From assembly GCF_048771995.1 (NCBI RefSeq), contig NC_133044.1, forward strand, positions 1,880,001 through 1,944,000: a stretch of DNA of 64,000 nt, read 5' to 3'. The translations under genes were made by a program, and so were the position numbers. The stretch's first letter is position 1. Each line of letters begins with the position of its first letter. The notes beneath the pieces are model-generated. The model was not told the DNA's origin. It ran no database searches and was given only the letters and a program-made list of their open reading frames with translations. Of the stretch, positions 29,413 to 59,700 are shown in pieces. This stretch comes from Taeniopygia guttata. Lineage: Eukaryota > Chordata > Aves > Passeriformes > Estrildidae.

Positions 29413-30300
29413 GCCGCCTCTCGGCCGCCACAGCTCTGCAAGCCCGAAGCTCTTCCCGTTCATTTGTTTTTTTGTTTTTTTTTAAAGTAGGAACTTTTTT
29501 TGGTATCCGACAGCTTTATCCCAGCCTTGTACTTGCTTGTATTATAACTGTGAATTTTGTAGATGTGTAGGGTATCAGTCACTGTAAAATGTGTGTAAAT
29601 TTGTATTCCTTCATATAAATGTAGTCTCTTTTCTTCCTTGTATAATTGTTACGGCGGGGCTAGGCCTTGTTTAAAAAAAAAACAAAAACAAAACAAAAAG
29701 TAAAATAATCCTTTTTGTTAATTTACTAAAGTCATCAATTTGTATACGCTTCTTGTGAGGAGAATTTCACAACTTTTTAACTAAAGTAAATTATTAAACA
29801 GAATGGAAGATATGTATTTTCGTAGTCTGATACGTTCCACCTAAAGTGTGTCTTTTAGAGAATACACTAGGTCTATATTTTGGTTTTAAATTTTAGATTT
29901 CTCTACTCAGAAATGAAATGTATGTGGAAGCAGAGATTTGAGTCTTGCTTTACACACCTCCATGTCGATTTTATGTTAATTAAAATACTATGCAGTATCT
30001 TATTTAGTTGTATTTTTTGTAACAATAATCATCAAAAAAAGTATTTAGCAAAAAAAATGTGTTTTAAAAACTCCAACTCCCCAGAGCATCCGACAAAGCC
30101 ATTCCCATCCCCTGTTCCAAATGGTGGCATTTCCCCAGGCATCACTGCCCTCTTGAGATGTGTTTTCTGCTATTCCAATACCAATGGTGCTGCTAATACC
30201 TTTCAACACAAGTTCTTAAATTATTTTATGACTATTTTCATTGACTGTGTGGACCATGTGTATGTTCACCTCAATAAAACACATGAAAATTTGATGAGGA
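29413..30300 (+). other. PPM1D: PPM1D 3'UTR
   Basis: AT-rich sequence following the stop. The part from about 29485 to 29640, including GGTATCCGACAGCTTTATCC, resembles the remembered human PPM1D 3'UTR and appears strongly conserved. A 186-codon open frame (29880-30440) lies in it but has no family signature. The probable end is after AATAAA at 30273-30278. Confidence 0.75.
30273..30278 (+). terminator. PPM1D: Likely PPM1D poly(A) signal
   Basis: The canonical AATAAA lies in CTCAATAAAACACATG, followed within 20-40 nt by T- and GT-containing sequence (TTTGATGAGGATGCTTTTTA). A second AATAAA at 30620-30625 could serve as a distal alternative. Cleavage position is inferred only. Confidence 0.55.
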
Positions 30301-30639
30301 TGCTTTTTATTTTTTTAATTTTTGTTTCAACCTTAAGTGCTGGTATTTATTCAGCAGTGAAATATGAATTATTATTAAAAAATATTTATCTGGTACTCAT
30401 TAAATATCTGAATACTCTCCCCTTTCTCACTGTGGCTTAGGAAACAAGACATCCCAGTTAGATTTATGACAGAACAGATCTTGGCACTTTATCCTGAATG
30501 TTTGCCTGTAGCAATAATTAAATTTTTAAAATTTTATTTTGATGGGAAAGCAAAGGGGCAGTACTTCATCCCTGTGGCCAGGACGGTTATTTGTAGATCC
30601 AGTTCTTTACTGCTGGAACAATAAAACATGGCTTGGAAG

Positions 30640-31579
30640 CAGGCCTGCTATCTATATGTGTTACCATGGTTACAGAAATCCCAGGGGATTTTATTCCTGA
30701 AAATATTCCCTTTCATCCATGCTGGGAACACAGCGCTGCCTTAGGAGATGAAAGAAACAGCCTGTCCAAATTGGATCCTGCAAAGATTTATTTCTGTGGA
30801 TGTGGGGAGTAACTTCAGTTCATAAAGTTTTGCTGTGATGTTGAAATTCTGCCCCAGATGGGGAGGAAAGGCTGCAGAGGCCACAACTGTGTGTGGCAAC
30901 CGCCTGGCAACAACGTTTGCAACAACAATAATTACCTGTTTTCAATTAGTTTGCACTGAACCTTCTAAAGAGTGACTCTAACACCTCGGTTAGATGACTG
31001 TGTTACTACTTATAAGGGAAATATGCAAAAAAAAGAGATTTGTAGTGAATTTCCCAGGGTTTTGCTCTACACAGAAGCAAAGTTTAAGTTTCCACAGAAT
31101 TCTGCTGCACTCAGAAATGTGAGCCTCATTGAAGTTTCCTCAAGCTGTTATAAACTCAGGCAGCAGTTTACTCCTGGGTAATACTTTGCCCACCTCTTTT
31201 ATCATTTCTCTGAAATTAATATTCAAAGCTGAGACAGAGGAATTTCCACCTGGTAAGTTAACAGAGGCTGCTTTGGTAAGATCAAACCTGAGTTCCATCT
31301 TGTTCTTGTGAAATAAAGCTCTGAGCTGTGCAAACCTGCTCATAGGCACTTTGTGAATGTTTTCAGTTGCTGTTTCATTCTTCTGGTATGTGGATGATGG
31401 TGGTGTCACAGCAGTCAGGTGCATCCCCAGAGCAGGTCACCCTCTCCTGACCTGGTGCCACTGTCTGGAAAGCTGAACCAGGGCCCTGTGTGTCACCCTG
31501 AGGCATCTGGGCAGTGCTGGACACCTGTAAACATAAATCACACACTGGGCTGGGCTGGGCTGGAGGAGAACTTAAACCT
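30640..31579. other. Intergenic, PPM1D to BCAS3, left part
   Basis: About 0.9 kb between PPM1D 3' processing signals and the CR1 copy. It contains an RFX-like palindrome at 30660-30673 and repeated GGCAAC/TGCAAC half-sites at 30895-30923, listed among the findings. No exon or repeat family is recognised. Confidence 0.65.
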
Positions 31580-31730
31580 CACCCATGGGCAGGGACCTTC
31601 CACTGTCCCAGGGTGTTCCAAGCCCCATCCAGCCTTGCCTTGGACACTTCATGGATGGGGCAGCCACAGCTGCTCTGGGCACCCTGTGCCAGGGCCTGCC
31701 CACCCTCACAGGGAATTATTTCTTTCGATA
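31580..31730 (-). mobile_element. CR1 LINE 3'-end fragment (minus)
   Basis: Reverse complement of the CR1 tail: GGGACCTTCCACTGTCCCAG, CCAGCCTTGCCTTGGACACT, GGGGCAGCCACAGCTGCTCT and GGGCACCCTGTGCCAGGGCC. It is inserted in the short PPM1D-BCAS3 gap, opposite to both genes. Confidence 0.87.
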
Positions 31731-32054
31731 ATCAAAATCTACCCTCTGGCAGCGTGAACCATACCCCGTGTCCGGCCACGCCAGGCCCTTGTCCAAAGTC
31801 TCTCTCCATGGCTCTTGGAGCCCCTTTGGTGCTTCTTTGGCCCCTCTTCAGCCGCGTCCCCAGCGCTGCCACAGCACCCGAGCTCTGAGGGGCACCAGCT
31901 CTTCTCCCCTGCAGATCCGGCACTACCCCTGAGCTCTCCAGCCTGGAGACACTGCAGCTGGGGGCCGCCGCGGCCTTTCCCCCTTGCCGGGACTCTGCCT
32001 GCGGCGTTCTGCTCGTTCCGCACCTTCCCCCGGCGCCTCCGAGCGAGTCCCTCC

Positions 32055-32565
32055 GTCACGGCCCCTCAGGAGCCCCTCACGGTATCCTCACGGCCCCTCA
32101 AGGTCCCTCAGGGTTTCAGAATCCCTCACGGCCCCATCAGAGTTTCACGGCCCCTCAGGGTCCCTCAGGATCCCTCACAGCCCCTCACGGCCCCTCACTA
32201 TTTCACGGTCCCTCACGGTCCCTCACGGCCCCTCACTATTTCACGGTCCCTCACAGTCCCTCACGGTCCCTCAGGATCCCTCATAGCCCCTCACGGTCCC
32301 TCACGGCCCCTCAGGATCCCTCACGGCCCCTCAGGGTCCCTCACTGTTTCAGAATCCCTCACGGCCCCTCAGGGTCCCTCACAGCCCCTCACGGCCCCTC
32401 ACTATTTCACAGTTCCTCACGGCCCCTCACGGTCCCTCACGGCCCCTCAGGGTCCCTCAGGGTCCCTCAGGGTCCCTCACGGTCCCTCACGGCCCCTCAC
32501 GGTCCCTCACGGTCCCTCACGGCCCCTCACTATTTCACGGTCCCTGAGGGTCCCTCACGGTCCCG
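32055..32565. repeat. Decamer tandem array upstream of BCAS3
   Basis: About 500 bp of roughly 10-bp units, (T/C)CCCTCACGG with CCCCTCAGGG variants. A longer block, CCTCACTATTTCACGG, recurs at about 32198, 32233, 32398 and 32525, and CAGAATCCCTCACGG recurs at about 32115 and 32347. It therefore has a higher-order structure. The array ends where the BCAS3 CpG-island promoter begins. Open frames of up to 373 codons across it are caused by the repeat and GC-richness. Confidence 0.92.
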
Positions 32566-32869
32566 CCTATCAGACCCCGCCCCAAGTGACGTCACCGCGC
32601 GCGGGCCGCGCCCCTCCCCGCCAATCCGGCCCCGCCCCTCCCCTCCCCACGCGCGCGGGGCCGGCCCGGGCGCGCGGCGGCTCTCGCGAGATCCCCGATG
32701 TAAACAAAGCCGCGGGGCGCGCGGCTGAGGGGGGGGGCAGCGCCGCCCGCCTTTCACCGCCCCGGCCGCGTCCCGCCGCGCCCCGCCCACCGCCGGGCAG
32801 CACGGCCGCCGATTGGCTGAGAGAGGGACGCGGCCCGCCCCCGGCGCGCTGCCATTGGCTGCGAGCGCG

Positions 32870-32932
32870 GGGCGCTGGGTGTCATTGCCCGGGGGGTCCC
32901 AAACAGTGCCAGTGGCGCCGGGAGCCCGGCAG
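32870..32932 (+). other. BCAS3: BCAS3 exon 1, probably non-coding (5' end approximate)
   Basis: A strong donor, GGCAG|GTGAGGGC, lies at 32933 inside the CpG island, right after the promoter motifs, and no ATG precedes it in frame with exon 2. The TSS is not determined, so the left boundary is a guess. It would splice to the acceptor at 34231-34232. Confidence 0.55.
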
Positions 32933-52228
<19,296 letters not shown>

Positions 52229-53651
52229 TAAGAATGTATTTTGTGGATAAAAGGAATATATAAATTGTATTGCAATCTGAAAAACCCAGCAAATGACATC
52301 TTTAAAGTTTTGTTCCTTTTTTCTTCATGGGATAACACTGGGATGTGGCTTGAAACTATTTTTCTTTGGTGTGTCAACATGTATTTTCCTATGACTTAAG
52401 CTTTTGGAAAGGAATAAAAAAGAGACTCTTGATATAAAATAAATAAAGAGGTATTTTAAGTTTATTTTATTCTCAGTGGAATCACAACTTTATGATTAAC
52501 CTTTCCTGATATTAATCTGGGTCAGAATTATTATTGTGAAGTGTTTAAAGCAATCTCTGTGTCTTAAAAGGTAATTTTTCAAGCAGCAAATGAATTACAA
52601 ATACCAAGCATTTCATTGTTGCAGCCACACACTTTTTATTAGCAAAATACATGTTAAACCTCCTTCCTTGAGTTACAAAAAATCCGTTTACAGTCCTGTT
52701 TTGTGCTCTCTCCAGAATTGTTGTATCACTGCTCTTATAAAAGAGGCCCTTGAGATATTTTTTGTTTGATTCAGACAATGCACAGGATTTATATCTCTAC
52801 CTACAGGAAAATATTTGCTTTTCAGGAGTAATCCTCTACACGGCCATTTAATGACTGAGCAGTTGAAATAAATCTTCTTACAGTTGTAAGACTAATTCTG
52901 TGCCACACCTTTTTCAATTAAGAATTTAATCACTGTGTGTGTGAAGGAAGAACTGTCAAATCTTTAAGTTTCTCTGTTATTACTGTGCTAAATTGCAATA
53001 TTAATGCTACCTGCATTAAATGTTTGAATTAGAATCCAGATAAGGCAGAGAAGTGATTTTTTTTTCTTTATGCATTTATAACTTGCAAAAAACAGTTTAT
53101 GGTGATTTTTCTCCTTTTCTTCCCTGCCTTATAACCTTATAAGTTTAACTATTTATAAATTTGAGGTGCAAATACTGCTCTGTATTTATCCAAATAGTGT
53201 ATTTATATATGTAAAGGATATGTTGGTTTAGTAAAAATCTTCCTTCCAGTCTTGTTTTAGAAGCTGAGATACCTGAGAAATTACCAGACCCTGAAGATAA
53301 TTATTTTCATTGTGCTGCTGTATTCCTCAGTTAATGGAAAATAATTCAAAGATTCTGGGCAGTTTCTGCTTTCATAAAAAAAAAAAAAAAAGAAAAAAAA
53401 AAGGCCCCTTATGTGTTTTCAACACCATAATATTGTCATTTTCAAATATTTTTTTGTTGTTACAATTATTAATTAATTCCCAGATGAATTTCCTGATAAT
53501 AGATTTTGTTTTCTGTTCTTGTATGTGATCATTTTATACTCATCAACAAAATGGAACTTTTGCCTCATATCTGATTTTCTGGTACACACATTTTTGTATT
53601 TTAAAAGTCCCATTTTTCCAGCTAGTAAAATGACTGAAATGTTTCACAGGG

Positions 53652-53722
53652 GGGTTGGCCTGGATGATCTTTAAGGGTCCCCTTCCAACCCAAACCAGTC
53701 AATAATTCACTGTATAATCTTT
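53652..53722 (+). mobile_element. CR1 LINE terminal fragment
   Basis: GGTTGGCCTGGATGATCTTT, then AAGGGTCCCCTTCCAACCC and AAACCAGTCAATAATTC: the last 70 bp or so of a plus-oriented CR1 copy. Confidence 0.82.
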
Positions 53723-56700
53723 TCACAACAATTGTTTTCACAGCCCCCTGAAAGATGCAGTCCTGACACAGAAATGGGAAACAGATTGTGGTTTTTGGCT
53801 GGTATTTCTCTGCTGGTTGGTTCAGTCAACTTCAGTCTTAGATTACAAGATCTTCAAATTAAAAGGAAAGCCAAAAAAGAAAGAATATCTGACTAAATTT
53901 TGGGGTTGTGGAGGGTTGTAAAGACATGTCTGCTTGTTCCTGGTGATAAGACAAACAAATCTTTATACACACACAAAATTAATTGATGGGTTTGGTGCAT
54001 ACTAATGCATATCCTAGGTGGTGAAACATTAAGATATCCCTATTTTCCCCACATGGGTTATTGAAGCCATAGTTTGGAACAGACTGGATCTGTAAAAACA
54101 CTTTCAAATACACCAGAGAGGTCCAAAATACATTACTTTCATTCTGTACAAATGTAAATGTTAAATAAATACTTCAGTTTAACTAATGGAGAAGTTTAAA
54201 GGGAAACCGACCAGGATAATTCTGTTTTATTTCAGATTATTACAAAACCAGCTGAGAATAAATTGAGAGATTGCAAATTTGCCCTTCAGTACATAATATA
54301 GGTAACAAGAAAGCTGAAAATAATCAAAATGACCATTCCAGGAGGGAAATAAAAGCACGTGAAGGAGCAGGGACAGGGAGCAGGAGGCAGGGAAGCCAGA
54401 GCCCTTGTGGTGTCACTGCCTGCTCTTCTAAAGCCTTTCTCCAGTTCTGCATCTCTAAGTCGTCCTTAAAAAAAGCATTTGAAATTTTGGTTCCCTTGTC
54501 CTGTGTCCAAATAGTCAAATCATTTTGCTAAAAGGTTAGTAGATGATGCCACAGTCTTACATAGGCAAGTATGATAATCAGCTAATGATGCAGGTGCAAC
54601 TAATTAAACATCAGTAATATATGATTAAAATGCAAGAATTTGAGGCCTTTAGGGAGAGTGCAGGAGCTCAGGCAGTGGCTCCTTAAGCAACCTCTAGGCT
54701 GTGCTGGCTTTCCAGCTTGTATTTTTAGAAAGGTGAATTAATTTGATGATATCCAGTGGTGGAAAATTTTGGATGACTTGAAGAATTGGATGGAGGTCAT
54801 TCAAGGGCATGAGAAGCAATAGATAATCTTTATTAATCATGGGAGGAAAGAGGAAATTAGGGTAAATGAAAGAAGGAGGAGTAGTTGGAGCAAACAAAAT
54901 GTGTAACTTTGGCTAGCCAGCATTTTTTTTTCCCTGGTGATCTGTTTACAAGGCAAATCAATTGACAGCAGATTTTTCAGGAAGCGTGTGCTTTATTCTC
55001 ACGGCTACTGTAGATTAAATTAATTAAATTAAATCCTGCTAACCTTAACCCAACTTCAGCTCAGGAATGTGTTTATGGGAGTGCTCAGGTTTAGGAAGCA
55101 GCTTCACATGAGTAACAGCACAATTAAAGCGTTAATATTTTCTCAATTAATATTTTGAGCCTGGTCTGGTCTGGCAGATCACTGGGTAGTGCTAAAATCC
55201 AGTGTCCACTCCAAGTGTCTGAAGCTTTTAATGCTTCAGATGAGCTGGCTGGGAAATGATTTGTCAGCCACAAGCAGCAAAGCTCCTGCAAGGATCACCC
55301 AAGAGGAGGAAATGAGCTCTGGTGAATGAAGTTTTTGTTCCCAGACACTGCTCAGGGGAGCTCTTCTGGAATGCCCTGAAATTTCAGAAATTTCCTCTGT
55401 TTTTTCCTAGTGGTGATGGTGAGGACTCACCTGGCTCAGCTCTGCCATGGGCTGTGCAAAGGGTGTGGTCACTGCAAGTAGAAAATTCAATTTGTTTTCT
55501 GAAATCACACAGAAAAATGGTCTGGGCCAGATGGTTGTGATTTTCAGTTGTGTTGGGCACTATGTAATAGATTTTCGTGAAGTCTTTTATTGAAGACTGT
55601 GCAAAACTTGGATTTTGTGAGGACTCTCAAGCCTAGAAAGCAAATTTTATTTAATTATTATGTTCTTAAAAGCACAGTAGGACCTTTAAAGTTGGTCAAA
55701 ACTCTCTCATTTCTGTTACCTTTGGGGATCTGAGTCCCAGAGGTTCTTGTGCTGCTGCATAACTGCAAAGCCTCATTAACTGCAGAGCTGTGTGGTGTCA
55801 GCTGCCTTGCAAAGACTTCCTTCCCTTCCAGCAGATGAAAAACATTTTCGTCTCTGATTTCTTTTAGGAAAATTCAGTTTAGCCTTAGCAGGTTGTGTGG
55901 TAGCTTTTATGATCCTGAGAGAGGCAGGAATAAAGTAGTTTAAATTTCTTTTAGTGATGCTGGAAGGGGTTGTTATGTGCTAAAGATTGAATCTCCATTT
56001 TATAAAGAGCTCTTCAGATCCCAGCAGTTTTTCTTGTACGTTGATTCTGTGATTATAAAAATGTACTTTTTTGTAATGTTGAAGTGATGTTTGCTGGTAA
56101 TTCTGTGAATTTTCTCATAGATTCCAATGCCAGGTGATGGAGCTTTAATGGAATAAGGTGGTGTTTCCATGTGTAAATACCAAGGGCAGGAAAGCTCTGG
56201 AGTTCCTCTGATACTCCAAATGTTTGTCTCAGTGAACCTAGAGCAAGAAATAACCTTTGAACTATAATAAACTGTTAATCTTGGATCAAAACTGGGAGAA
56301 AATGAGTATTTGGGGTCAAACCTTGACCAGCTGGTGAGAACCACGGGTAGTTTTGACCTTCTGAAGGTTTGATTTATGAAGCTGTAAAAAGATAAACCTT
56401 TTCCAAGGCATCCTTGGGATGCAGTGGAGGTTTGGGACAGCAGATTTCCGAGCTGAGGCACAGTTTTGTTTTACTGCTGTTCCACCCCCTTTGTGTGTAG
56501 TGATGCAGGGAGGGGATGAAGGGATGGGAAGGATGGAGGGAAGGAAGTCCAGATCAAACCAGCTGGAGCACAAAGCTGCCCCCAGTAACTTGTCAAAAGA
56601 AGCACCACAGGGAAAAGATAATGCACAGCACCGTTACAGGCAGGGCTGCCACTTCCAGGGCCACTTTAAATTCCACTTTAAATTATTAAATACTGTAAAC

Positions 56701-59700
56701 GCTATAAAGTTAATTAGAAGAGGAACAAACTCTACAAAGATAAATGTGTTTTCAATATGTTTCTCAGGGAGGGTACAGTAGAAACCAGTGAATGAGAGGA
56801 AATTTATTTCTGGCAGCACTCTAGACATGGAGCTGTGGTTGAACTTTTTACCCTAATTACGTCCCCACTAATGCCTGCAGCGGTCTGGAATCAAAGTGGC
56901 CCTTCAGGCTCTGGAAAGTCTCTGATGTGGCGAGCGTTTGTTGTGTGCTGAGGGTTACTTCAGAAAAAAACAGAATATTGTGACAGGATTTTTCAAAATT
57001 TCTCAGTTACCACCCACCTCACTTGTTGCCTACAAAAATAGAGTAATTGTTTGCATCTGTGTGTTTTTGTCTGTCTTAGAAATAACTGTTATAAATCAAT
57101 GTGACAGACCCGGAGAGCAGTTGAGGATTATATTTTCTTTTTTTATATATTTTAGGGTTATTCCTGTGTTCTGTAGTGTAGGAATGATTTAAAGGACATA
57201 GGAAAGCAGAAATTTCAGGATGATTGAAGCTGTTCTCTTTTCTTGAGGACACTTAAAGCCATCAGATCCCAATGGGTTCACAGAGGATGCTCTTTAATCT
57301 GTTTTTTCCTAAACAAGTGCAGTCACTTCTTGCTTGTAGTTGGAGCAGCTGATTGCAAACTTCTTCAACTTCCAGCCCATGTTTCTGTGTTGTGACACAA
57401 CTGCTGCTACTCGAGTAATCCCCTACAAATTGACAGTATTTGGACTTTGCATCTGTGACTAAATGCCATTTTCTCCCTTACCATGTGCTCTCTCGAGTCC
57501 TTCCTGTGTTTTTCCTTTCTTCAAAAATGTTTAATATACAGACTAAATGTTTTGGGAGTTTGCTGAGCTCAACCATTCATGTATGGATGAGCTCCTCTTA
57601 AATCTCCACAATAGAGGAAAAAACTATTAAAATATAATTTTTAAAAAGCTAATATCATTATTATTTTTCTTTAGTTCTGTTTTTTTAACAGGATGAATGA
57701 TCTTAGTAGCTTTAAATTTTAAATTTGAATGTATAACTCAGTAAATATTTCTTCAGTAAGTCAAAATAGAGATTTAGAAGGCTCCTACTTTGTGAAAAAG
57801 CTGTAAGGCATGTGCTTAAAAAAAGATCTTCCTTAACGTCTTCTTTCTTTTAATTCTGACTAGGTAATGTATGAGGATAACACCTGAGGAGACCCCTCAC
57901 ACATTTTTGGATGGTTGCTCAAAGACTTATTTTTAAAATTCATGGTGATTCAAATTATTGATAGAACATTTTAATGATAATATTTTACAGTGAAGCAATA
58001 ATAAAATAATACAACATTTTAATCAATTTTGTCTGCACAGTTTGAGCCAGTTCATCTCCCATTTCAGCATCAGCTGTGTTAGGTGGATTTCTGGGAAGAA
58101 TGCTGTGTTCCTGTGTGCCTTTCCTTAGCAATTGCAATTTCTCCTGGTAATATCAACCACTTTTAACTAGGAAATTCCTCCAAATTTAATGAAGAGTGCT
58201 GCAGTAGAGGAGATGATTGTATTGTAGTCTTCATTGAGAGAACTGATACAAAATCAACTGAAGTTTTTGATGTTAAGCAATTCATGGAGGGTTTCAACTT
58301 TAAGACCAATGTAAGGAAAAGCAGAATATTCCTTTTGCTGCTAGTGGGGCTCCACAAGTAATTATTTTCAGGTATAATTTCATCATTTCAACCCAGCTTT
58401 GGGTGAGTTCAGCTACGGTGAGAACTCTGCACATCTGTAGAACATGGTCTGTGATTCAAGTCATAAAACGGAGTAAGAAATACCTAAGAACATATAATTA
58501 ATGGGCACTTGGGAAAATTCTGGCCTACCTGATGTGACCAGAACCTCAGAGCAGCTTTGCTGTTCAGAGCACTTTTCAAATGCTTTAACCATAAGATCTG
58601 AGCTCATTTCTGCTCAGCTTAGAGTCATACGCACTCTAAAACCCTCTAATTATTTCTTGGAAACTGGATTGTTTTCAAGCTCCTCAGAAATTGTCATTTG
58701 AGCCATAAACTGGCATATAAACAATTAAGGTTTAGCAGAGTCCTGTGCAGCTGACAGACATCTTCTAATGATCTCCCTCACGCAACTGCTGCTTAATGCC
58801 CAGGTGATGAAGTGTTGCACAACCCCACGGGTTTCTTACGCCGTTAATGACACCGAGGGCAAAAGAATTTTAGTTTGGACAGGTCGGGGCAAGGTTTTGT
58901 GCTTGGTGGTGAAGGCCCAAAGTGGTTCTGAGGGCGCGGGCCTGGAGCCGCCGGCTTAGCGCCGCCTTTGTTGGTGCTGAGGGGAGAGGGTGCCAAGGGG
59001 TTGTGAGGTTTGTGAATCATGAGGGGAGAGCACAGAAAGGGGAAAAAAAAAAAACCCAGCCTGAAATCGAAAGGAATGGGTTACAAGAACCAACAGGATG
59101 AAATATTTGGTCCTTCGTAAAGGTTTTAGCGGTGGCAGGAAAAGGTTTTTCAGCGCTGGTTGTTGAATGTTCAGGCACACACGAGGTGGGGTTTCTAGTG
59201 CTCACAGGGTGAAGAGGAAAATGCTTCAGATATATACAATAGTTATATATATGCTTAAATAATCAGCCATCTGCTGTGTTAACTGTACCATCTTCTGATA
59301 TGCCATTAATCAGGAAATACTGCCAGTACAAATGCCTCATAATAAAGAAAAAAGCTCTGACACTGCTGTGGAGTGCTAGAAATACCAGCACTTTTAAAAG
59401 CTGAGGCTGTAAGTGGCTACAAAATGCTCAGTTCGGGTTCTACACGTGCTTGGTGGAATTTGGCTGGAGCTGAGGTGTTTCGGCATCAGTTTGCCCTCAG
59501 AGTTGTGCTCCCAGAAATGTGATCCTTTCCTCTCAAGCTGTGACATGTGGCTGTCTCTTGATACGCAAAAATTACTACATTTTTGACTTTGGTCCACCCT
59601 GGATGATTTTGGAGATCCATGTGGCTGTTACTGCAATACAAATTATGTTCATTTATTTCGGTGGTGAGTTCTGCTTCATTTGACAGCAGGAAGGGCAAGA

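Noticed and set aside
29880-30440. 186-codon frame after the PPM1D stop
   Set aside because: AT-rich 3'UTR sequence rich in Phe, Leu, Ile and Lys codons with no recognised domain; expected occasionally by chance in a window this long.
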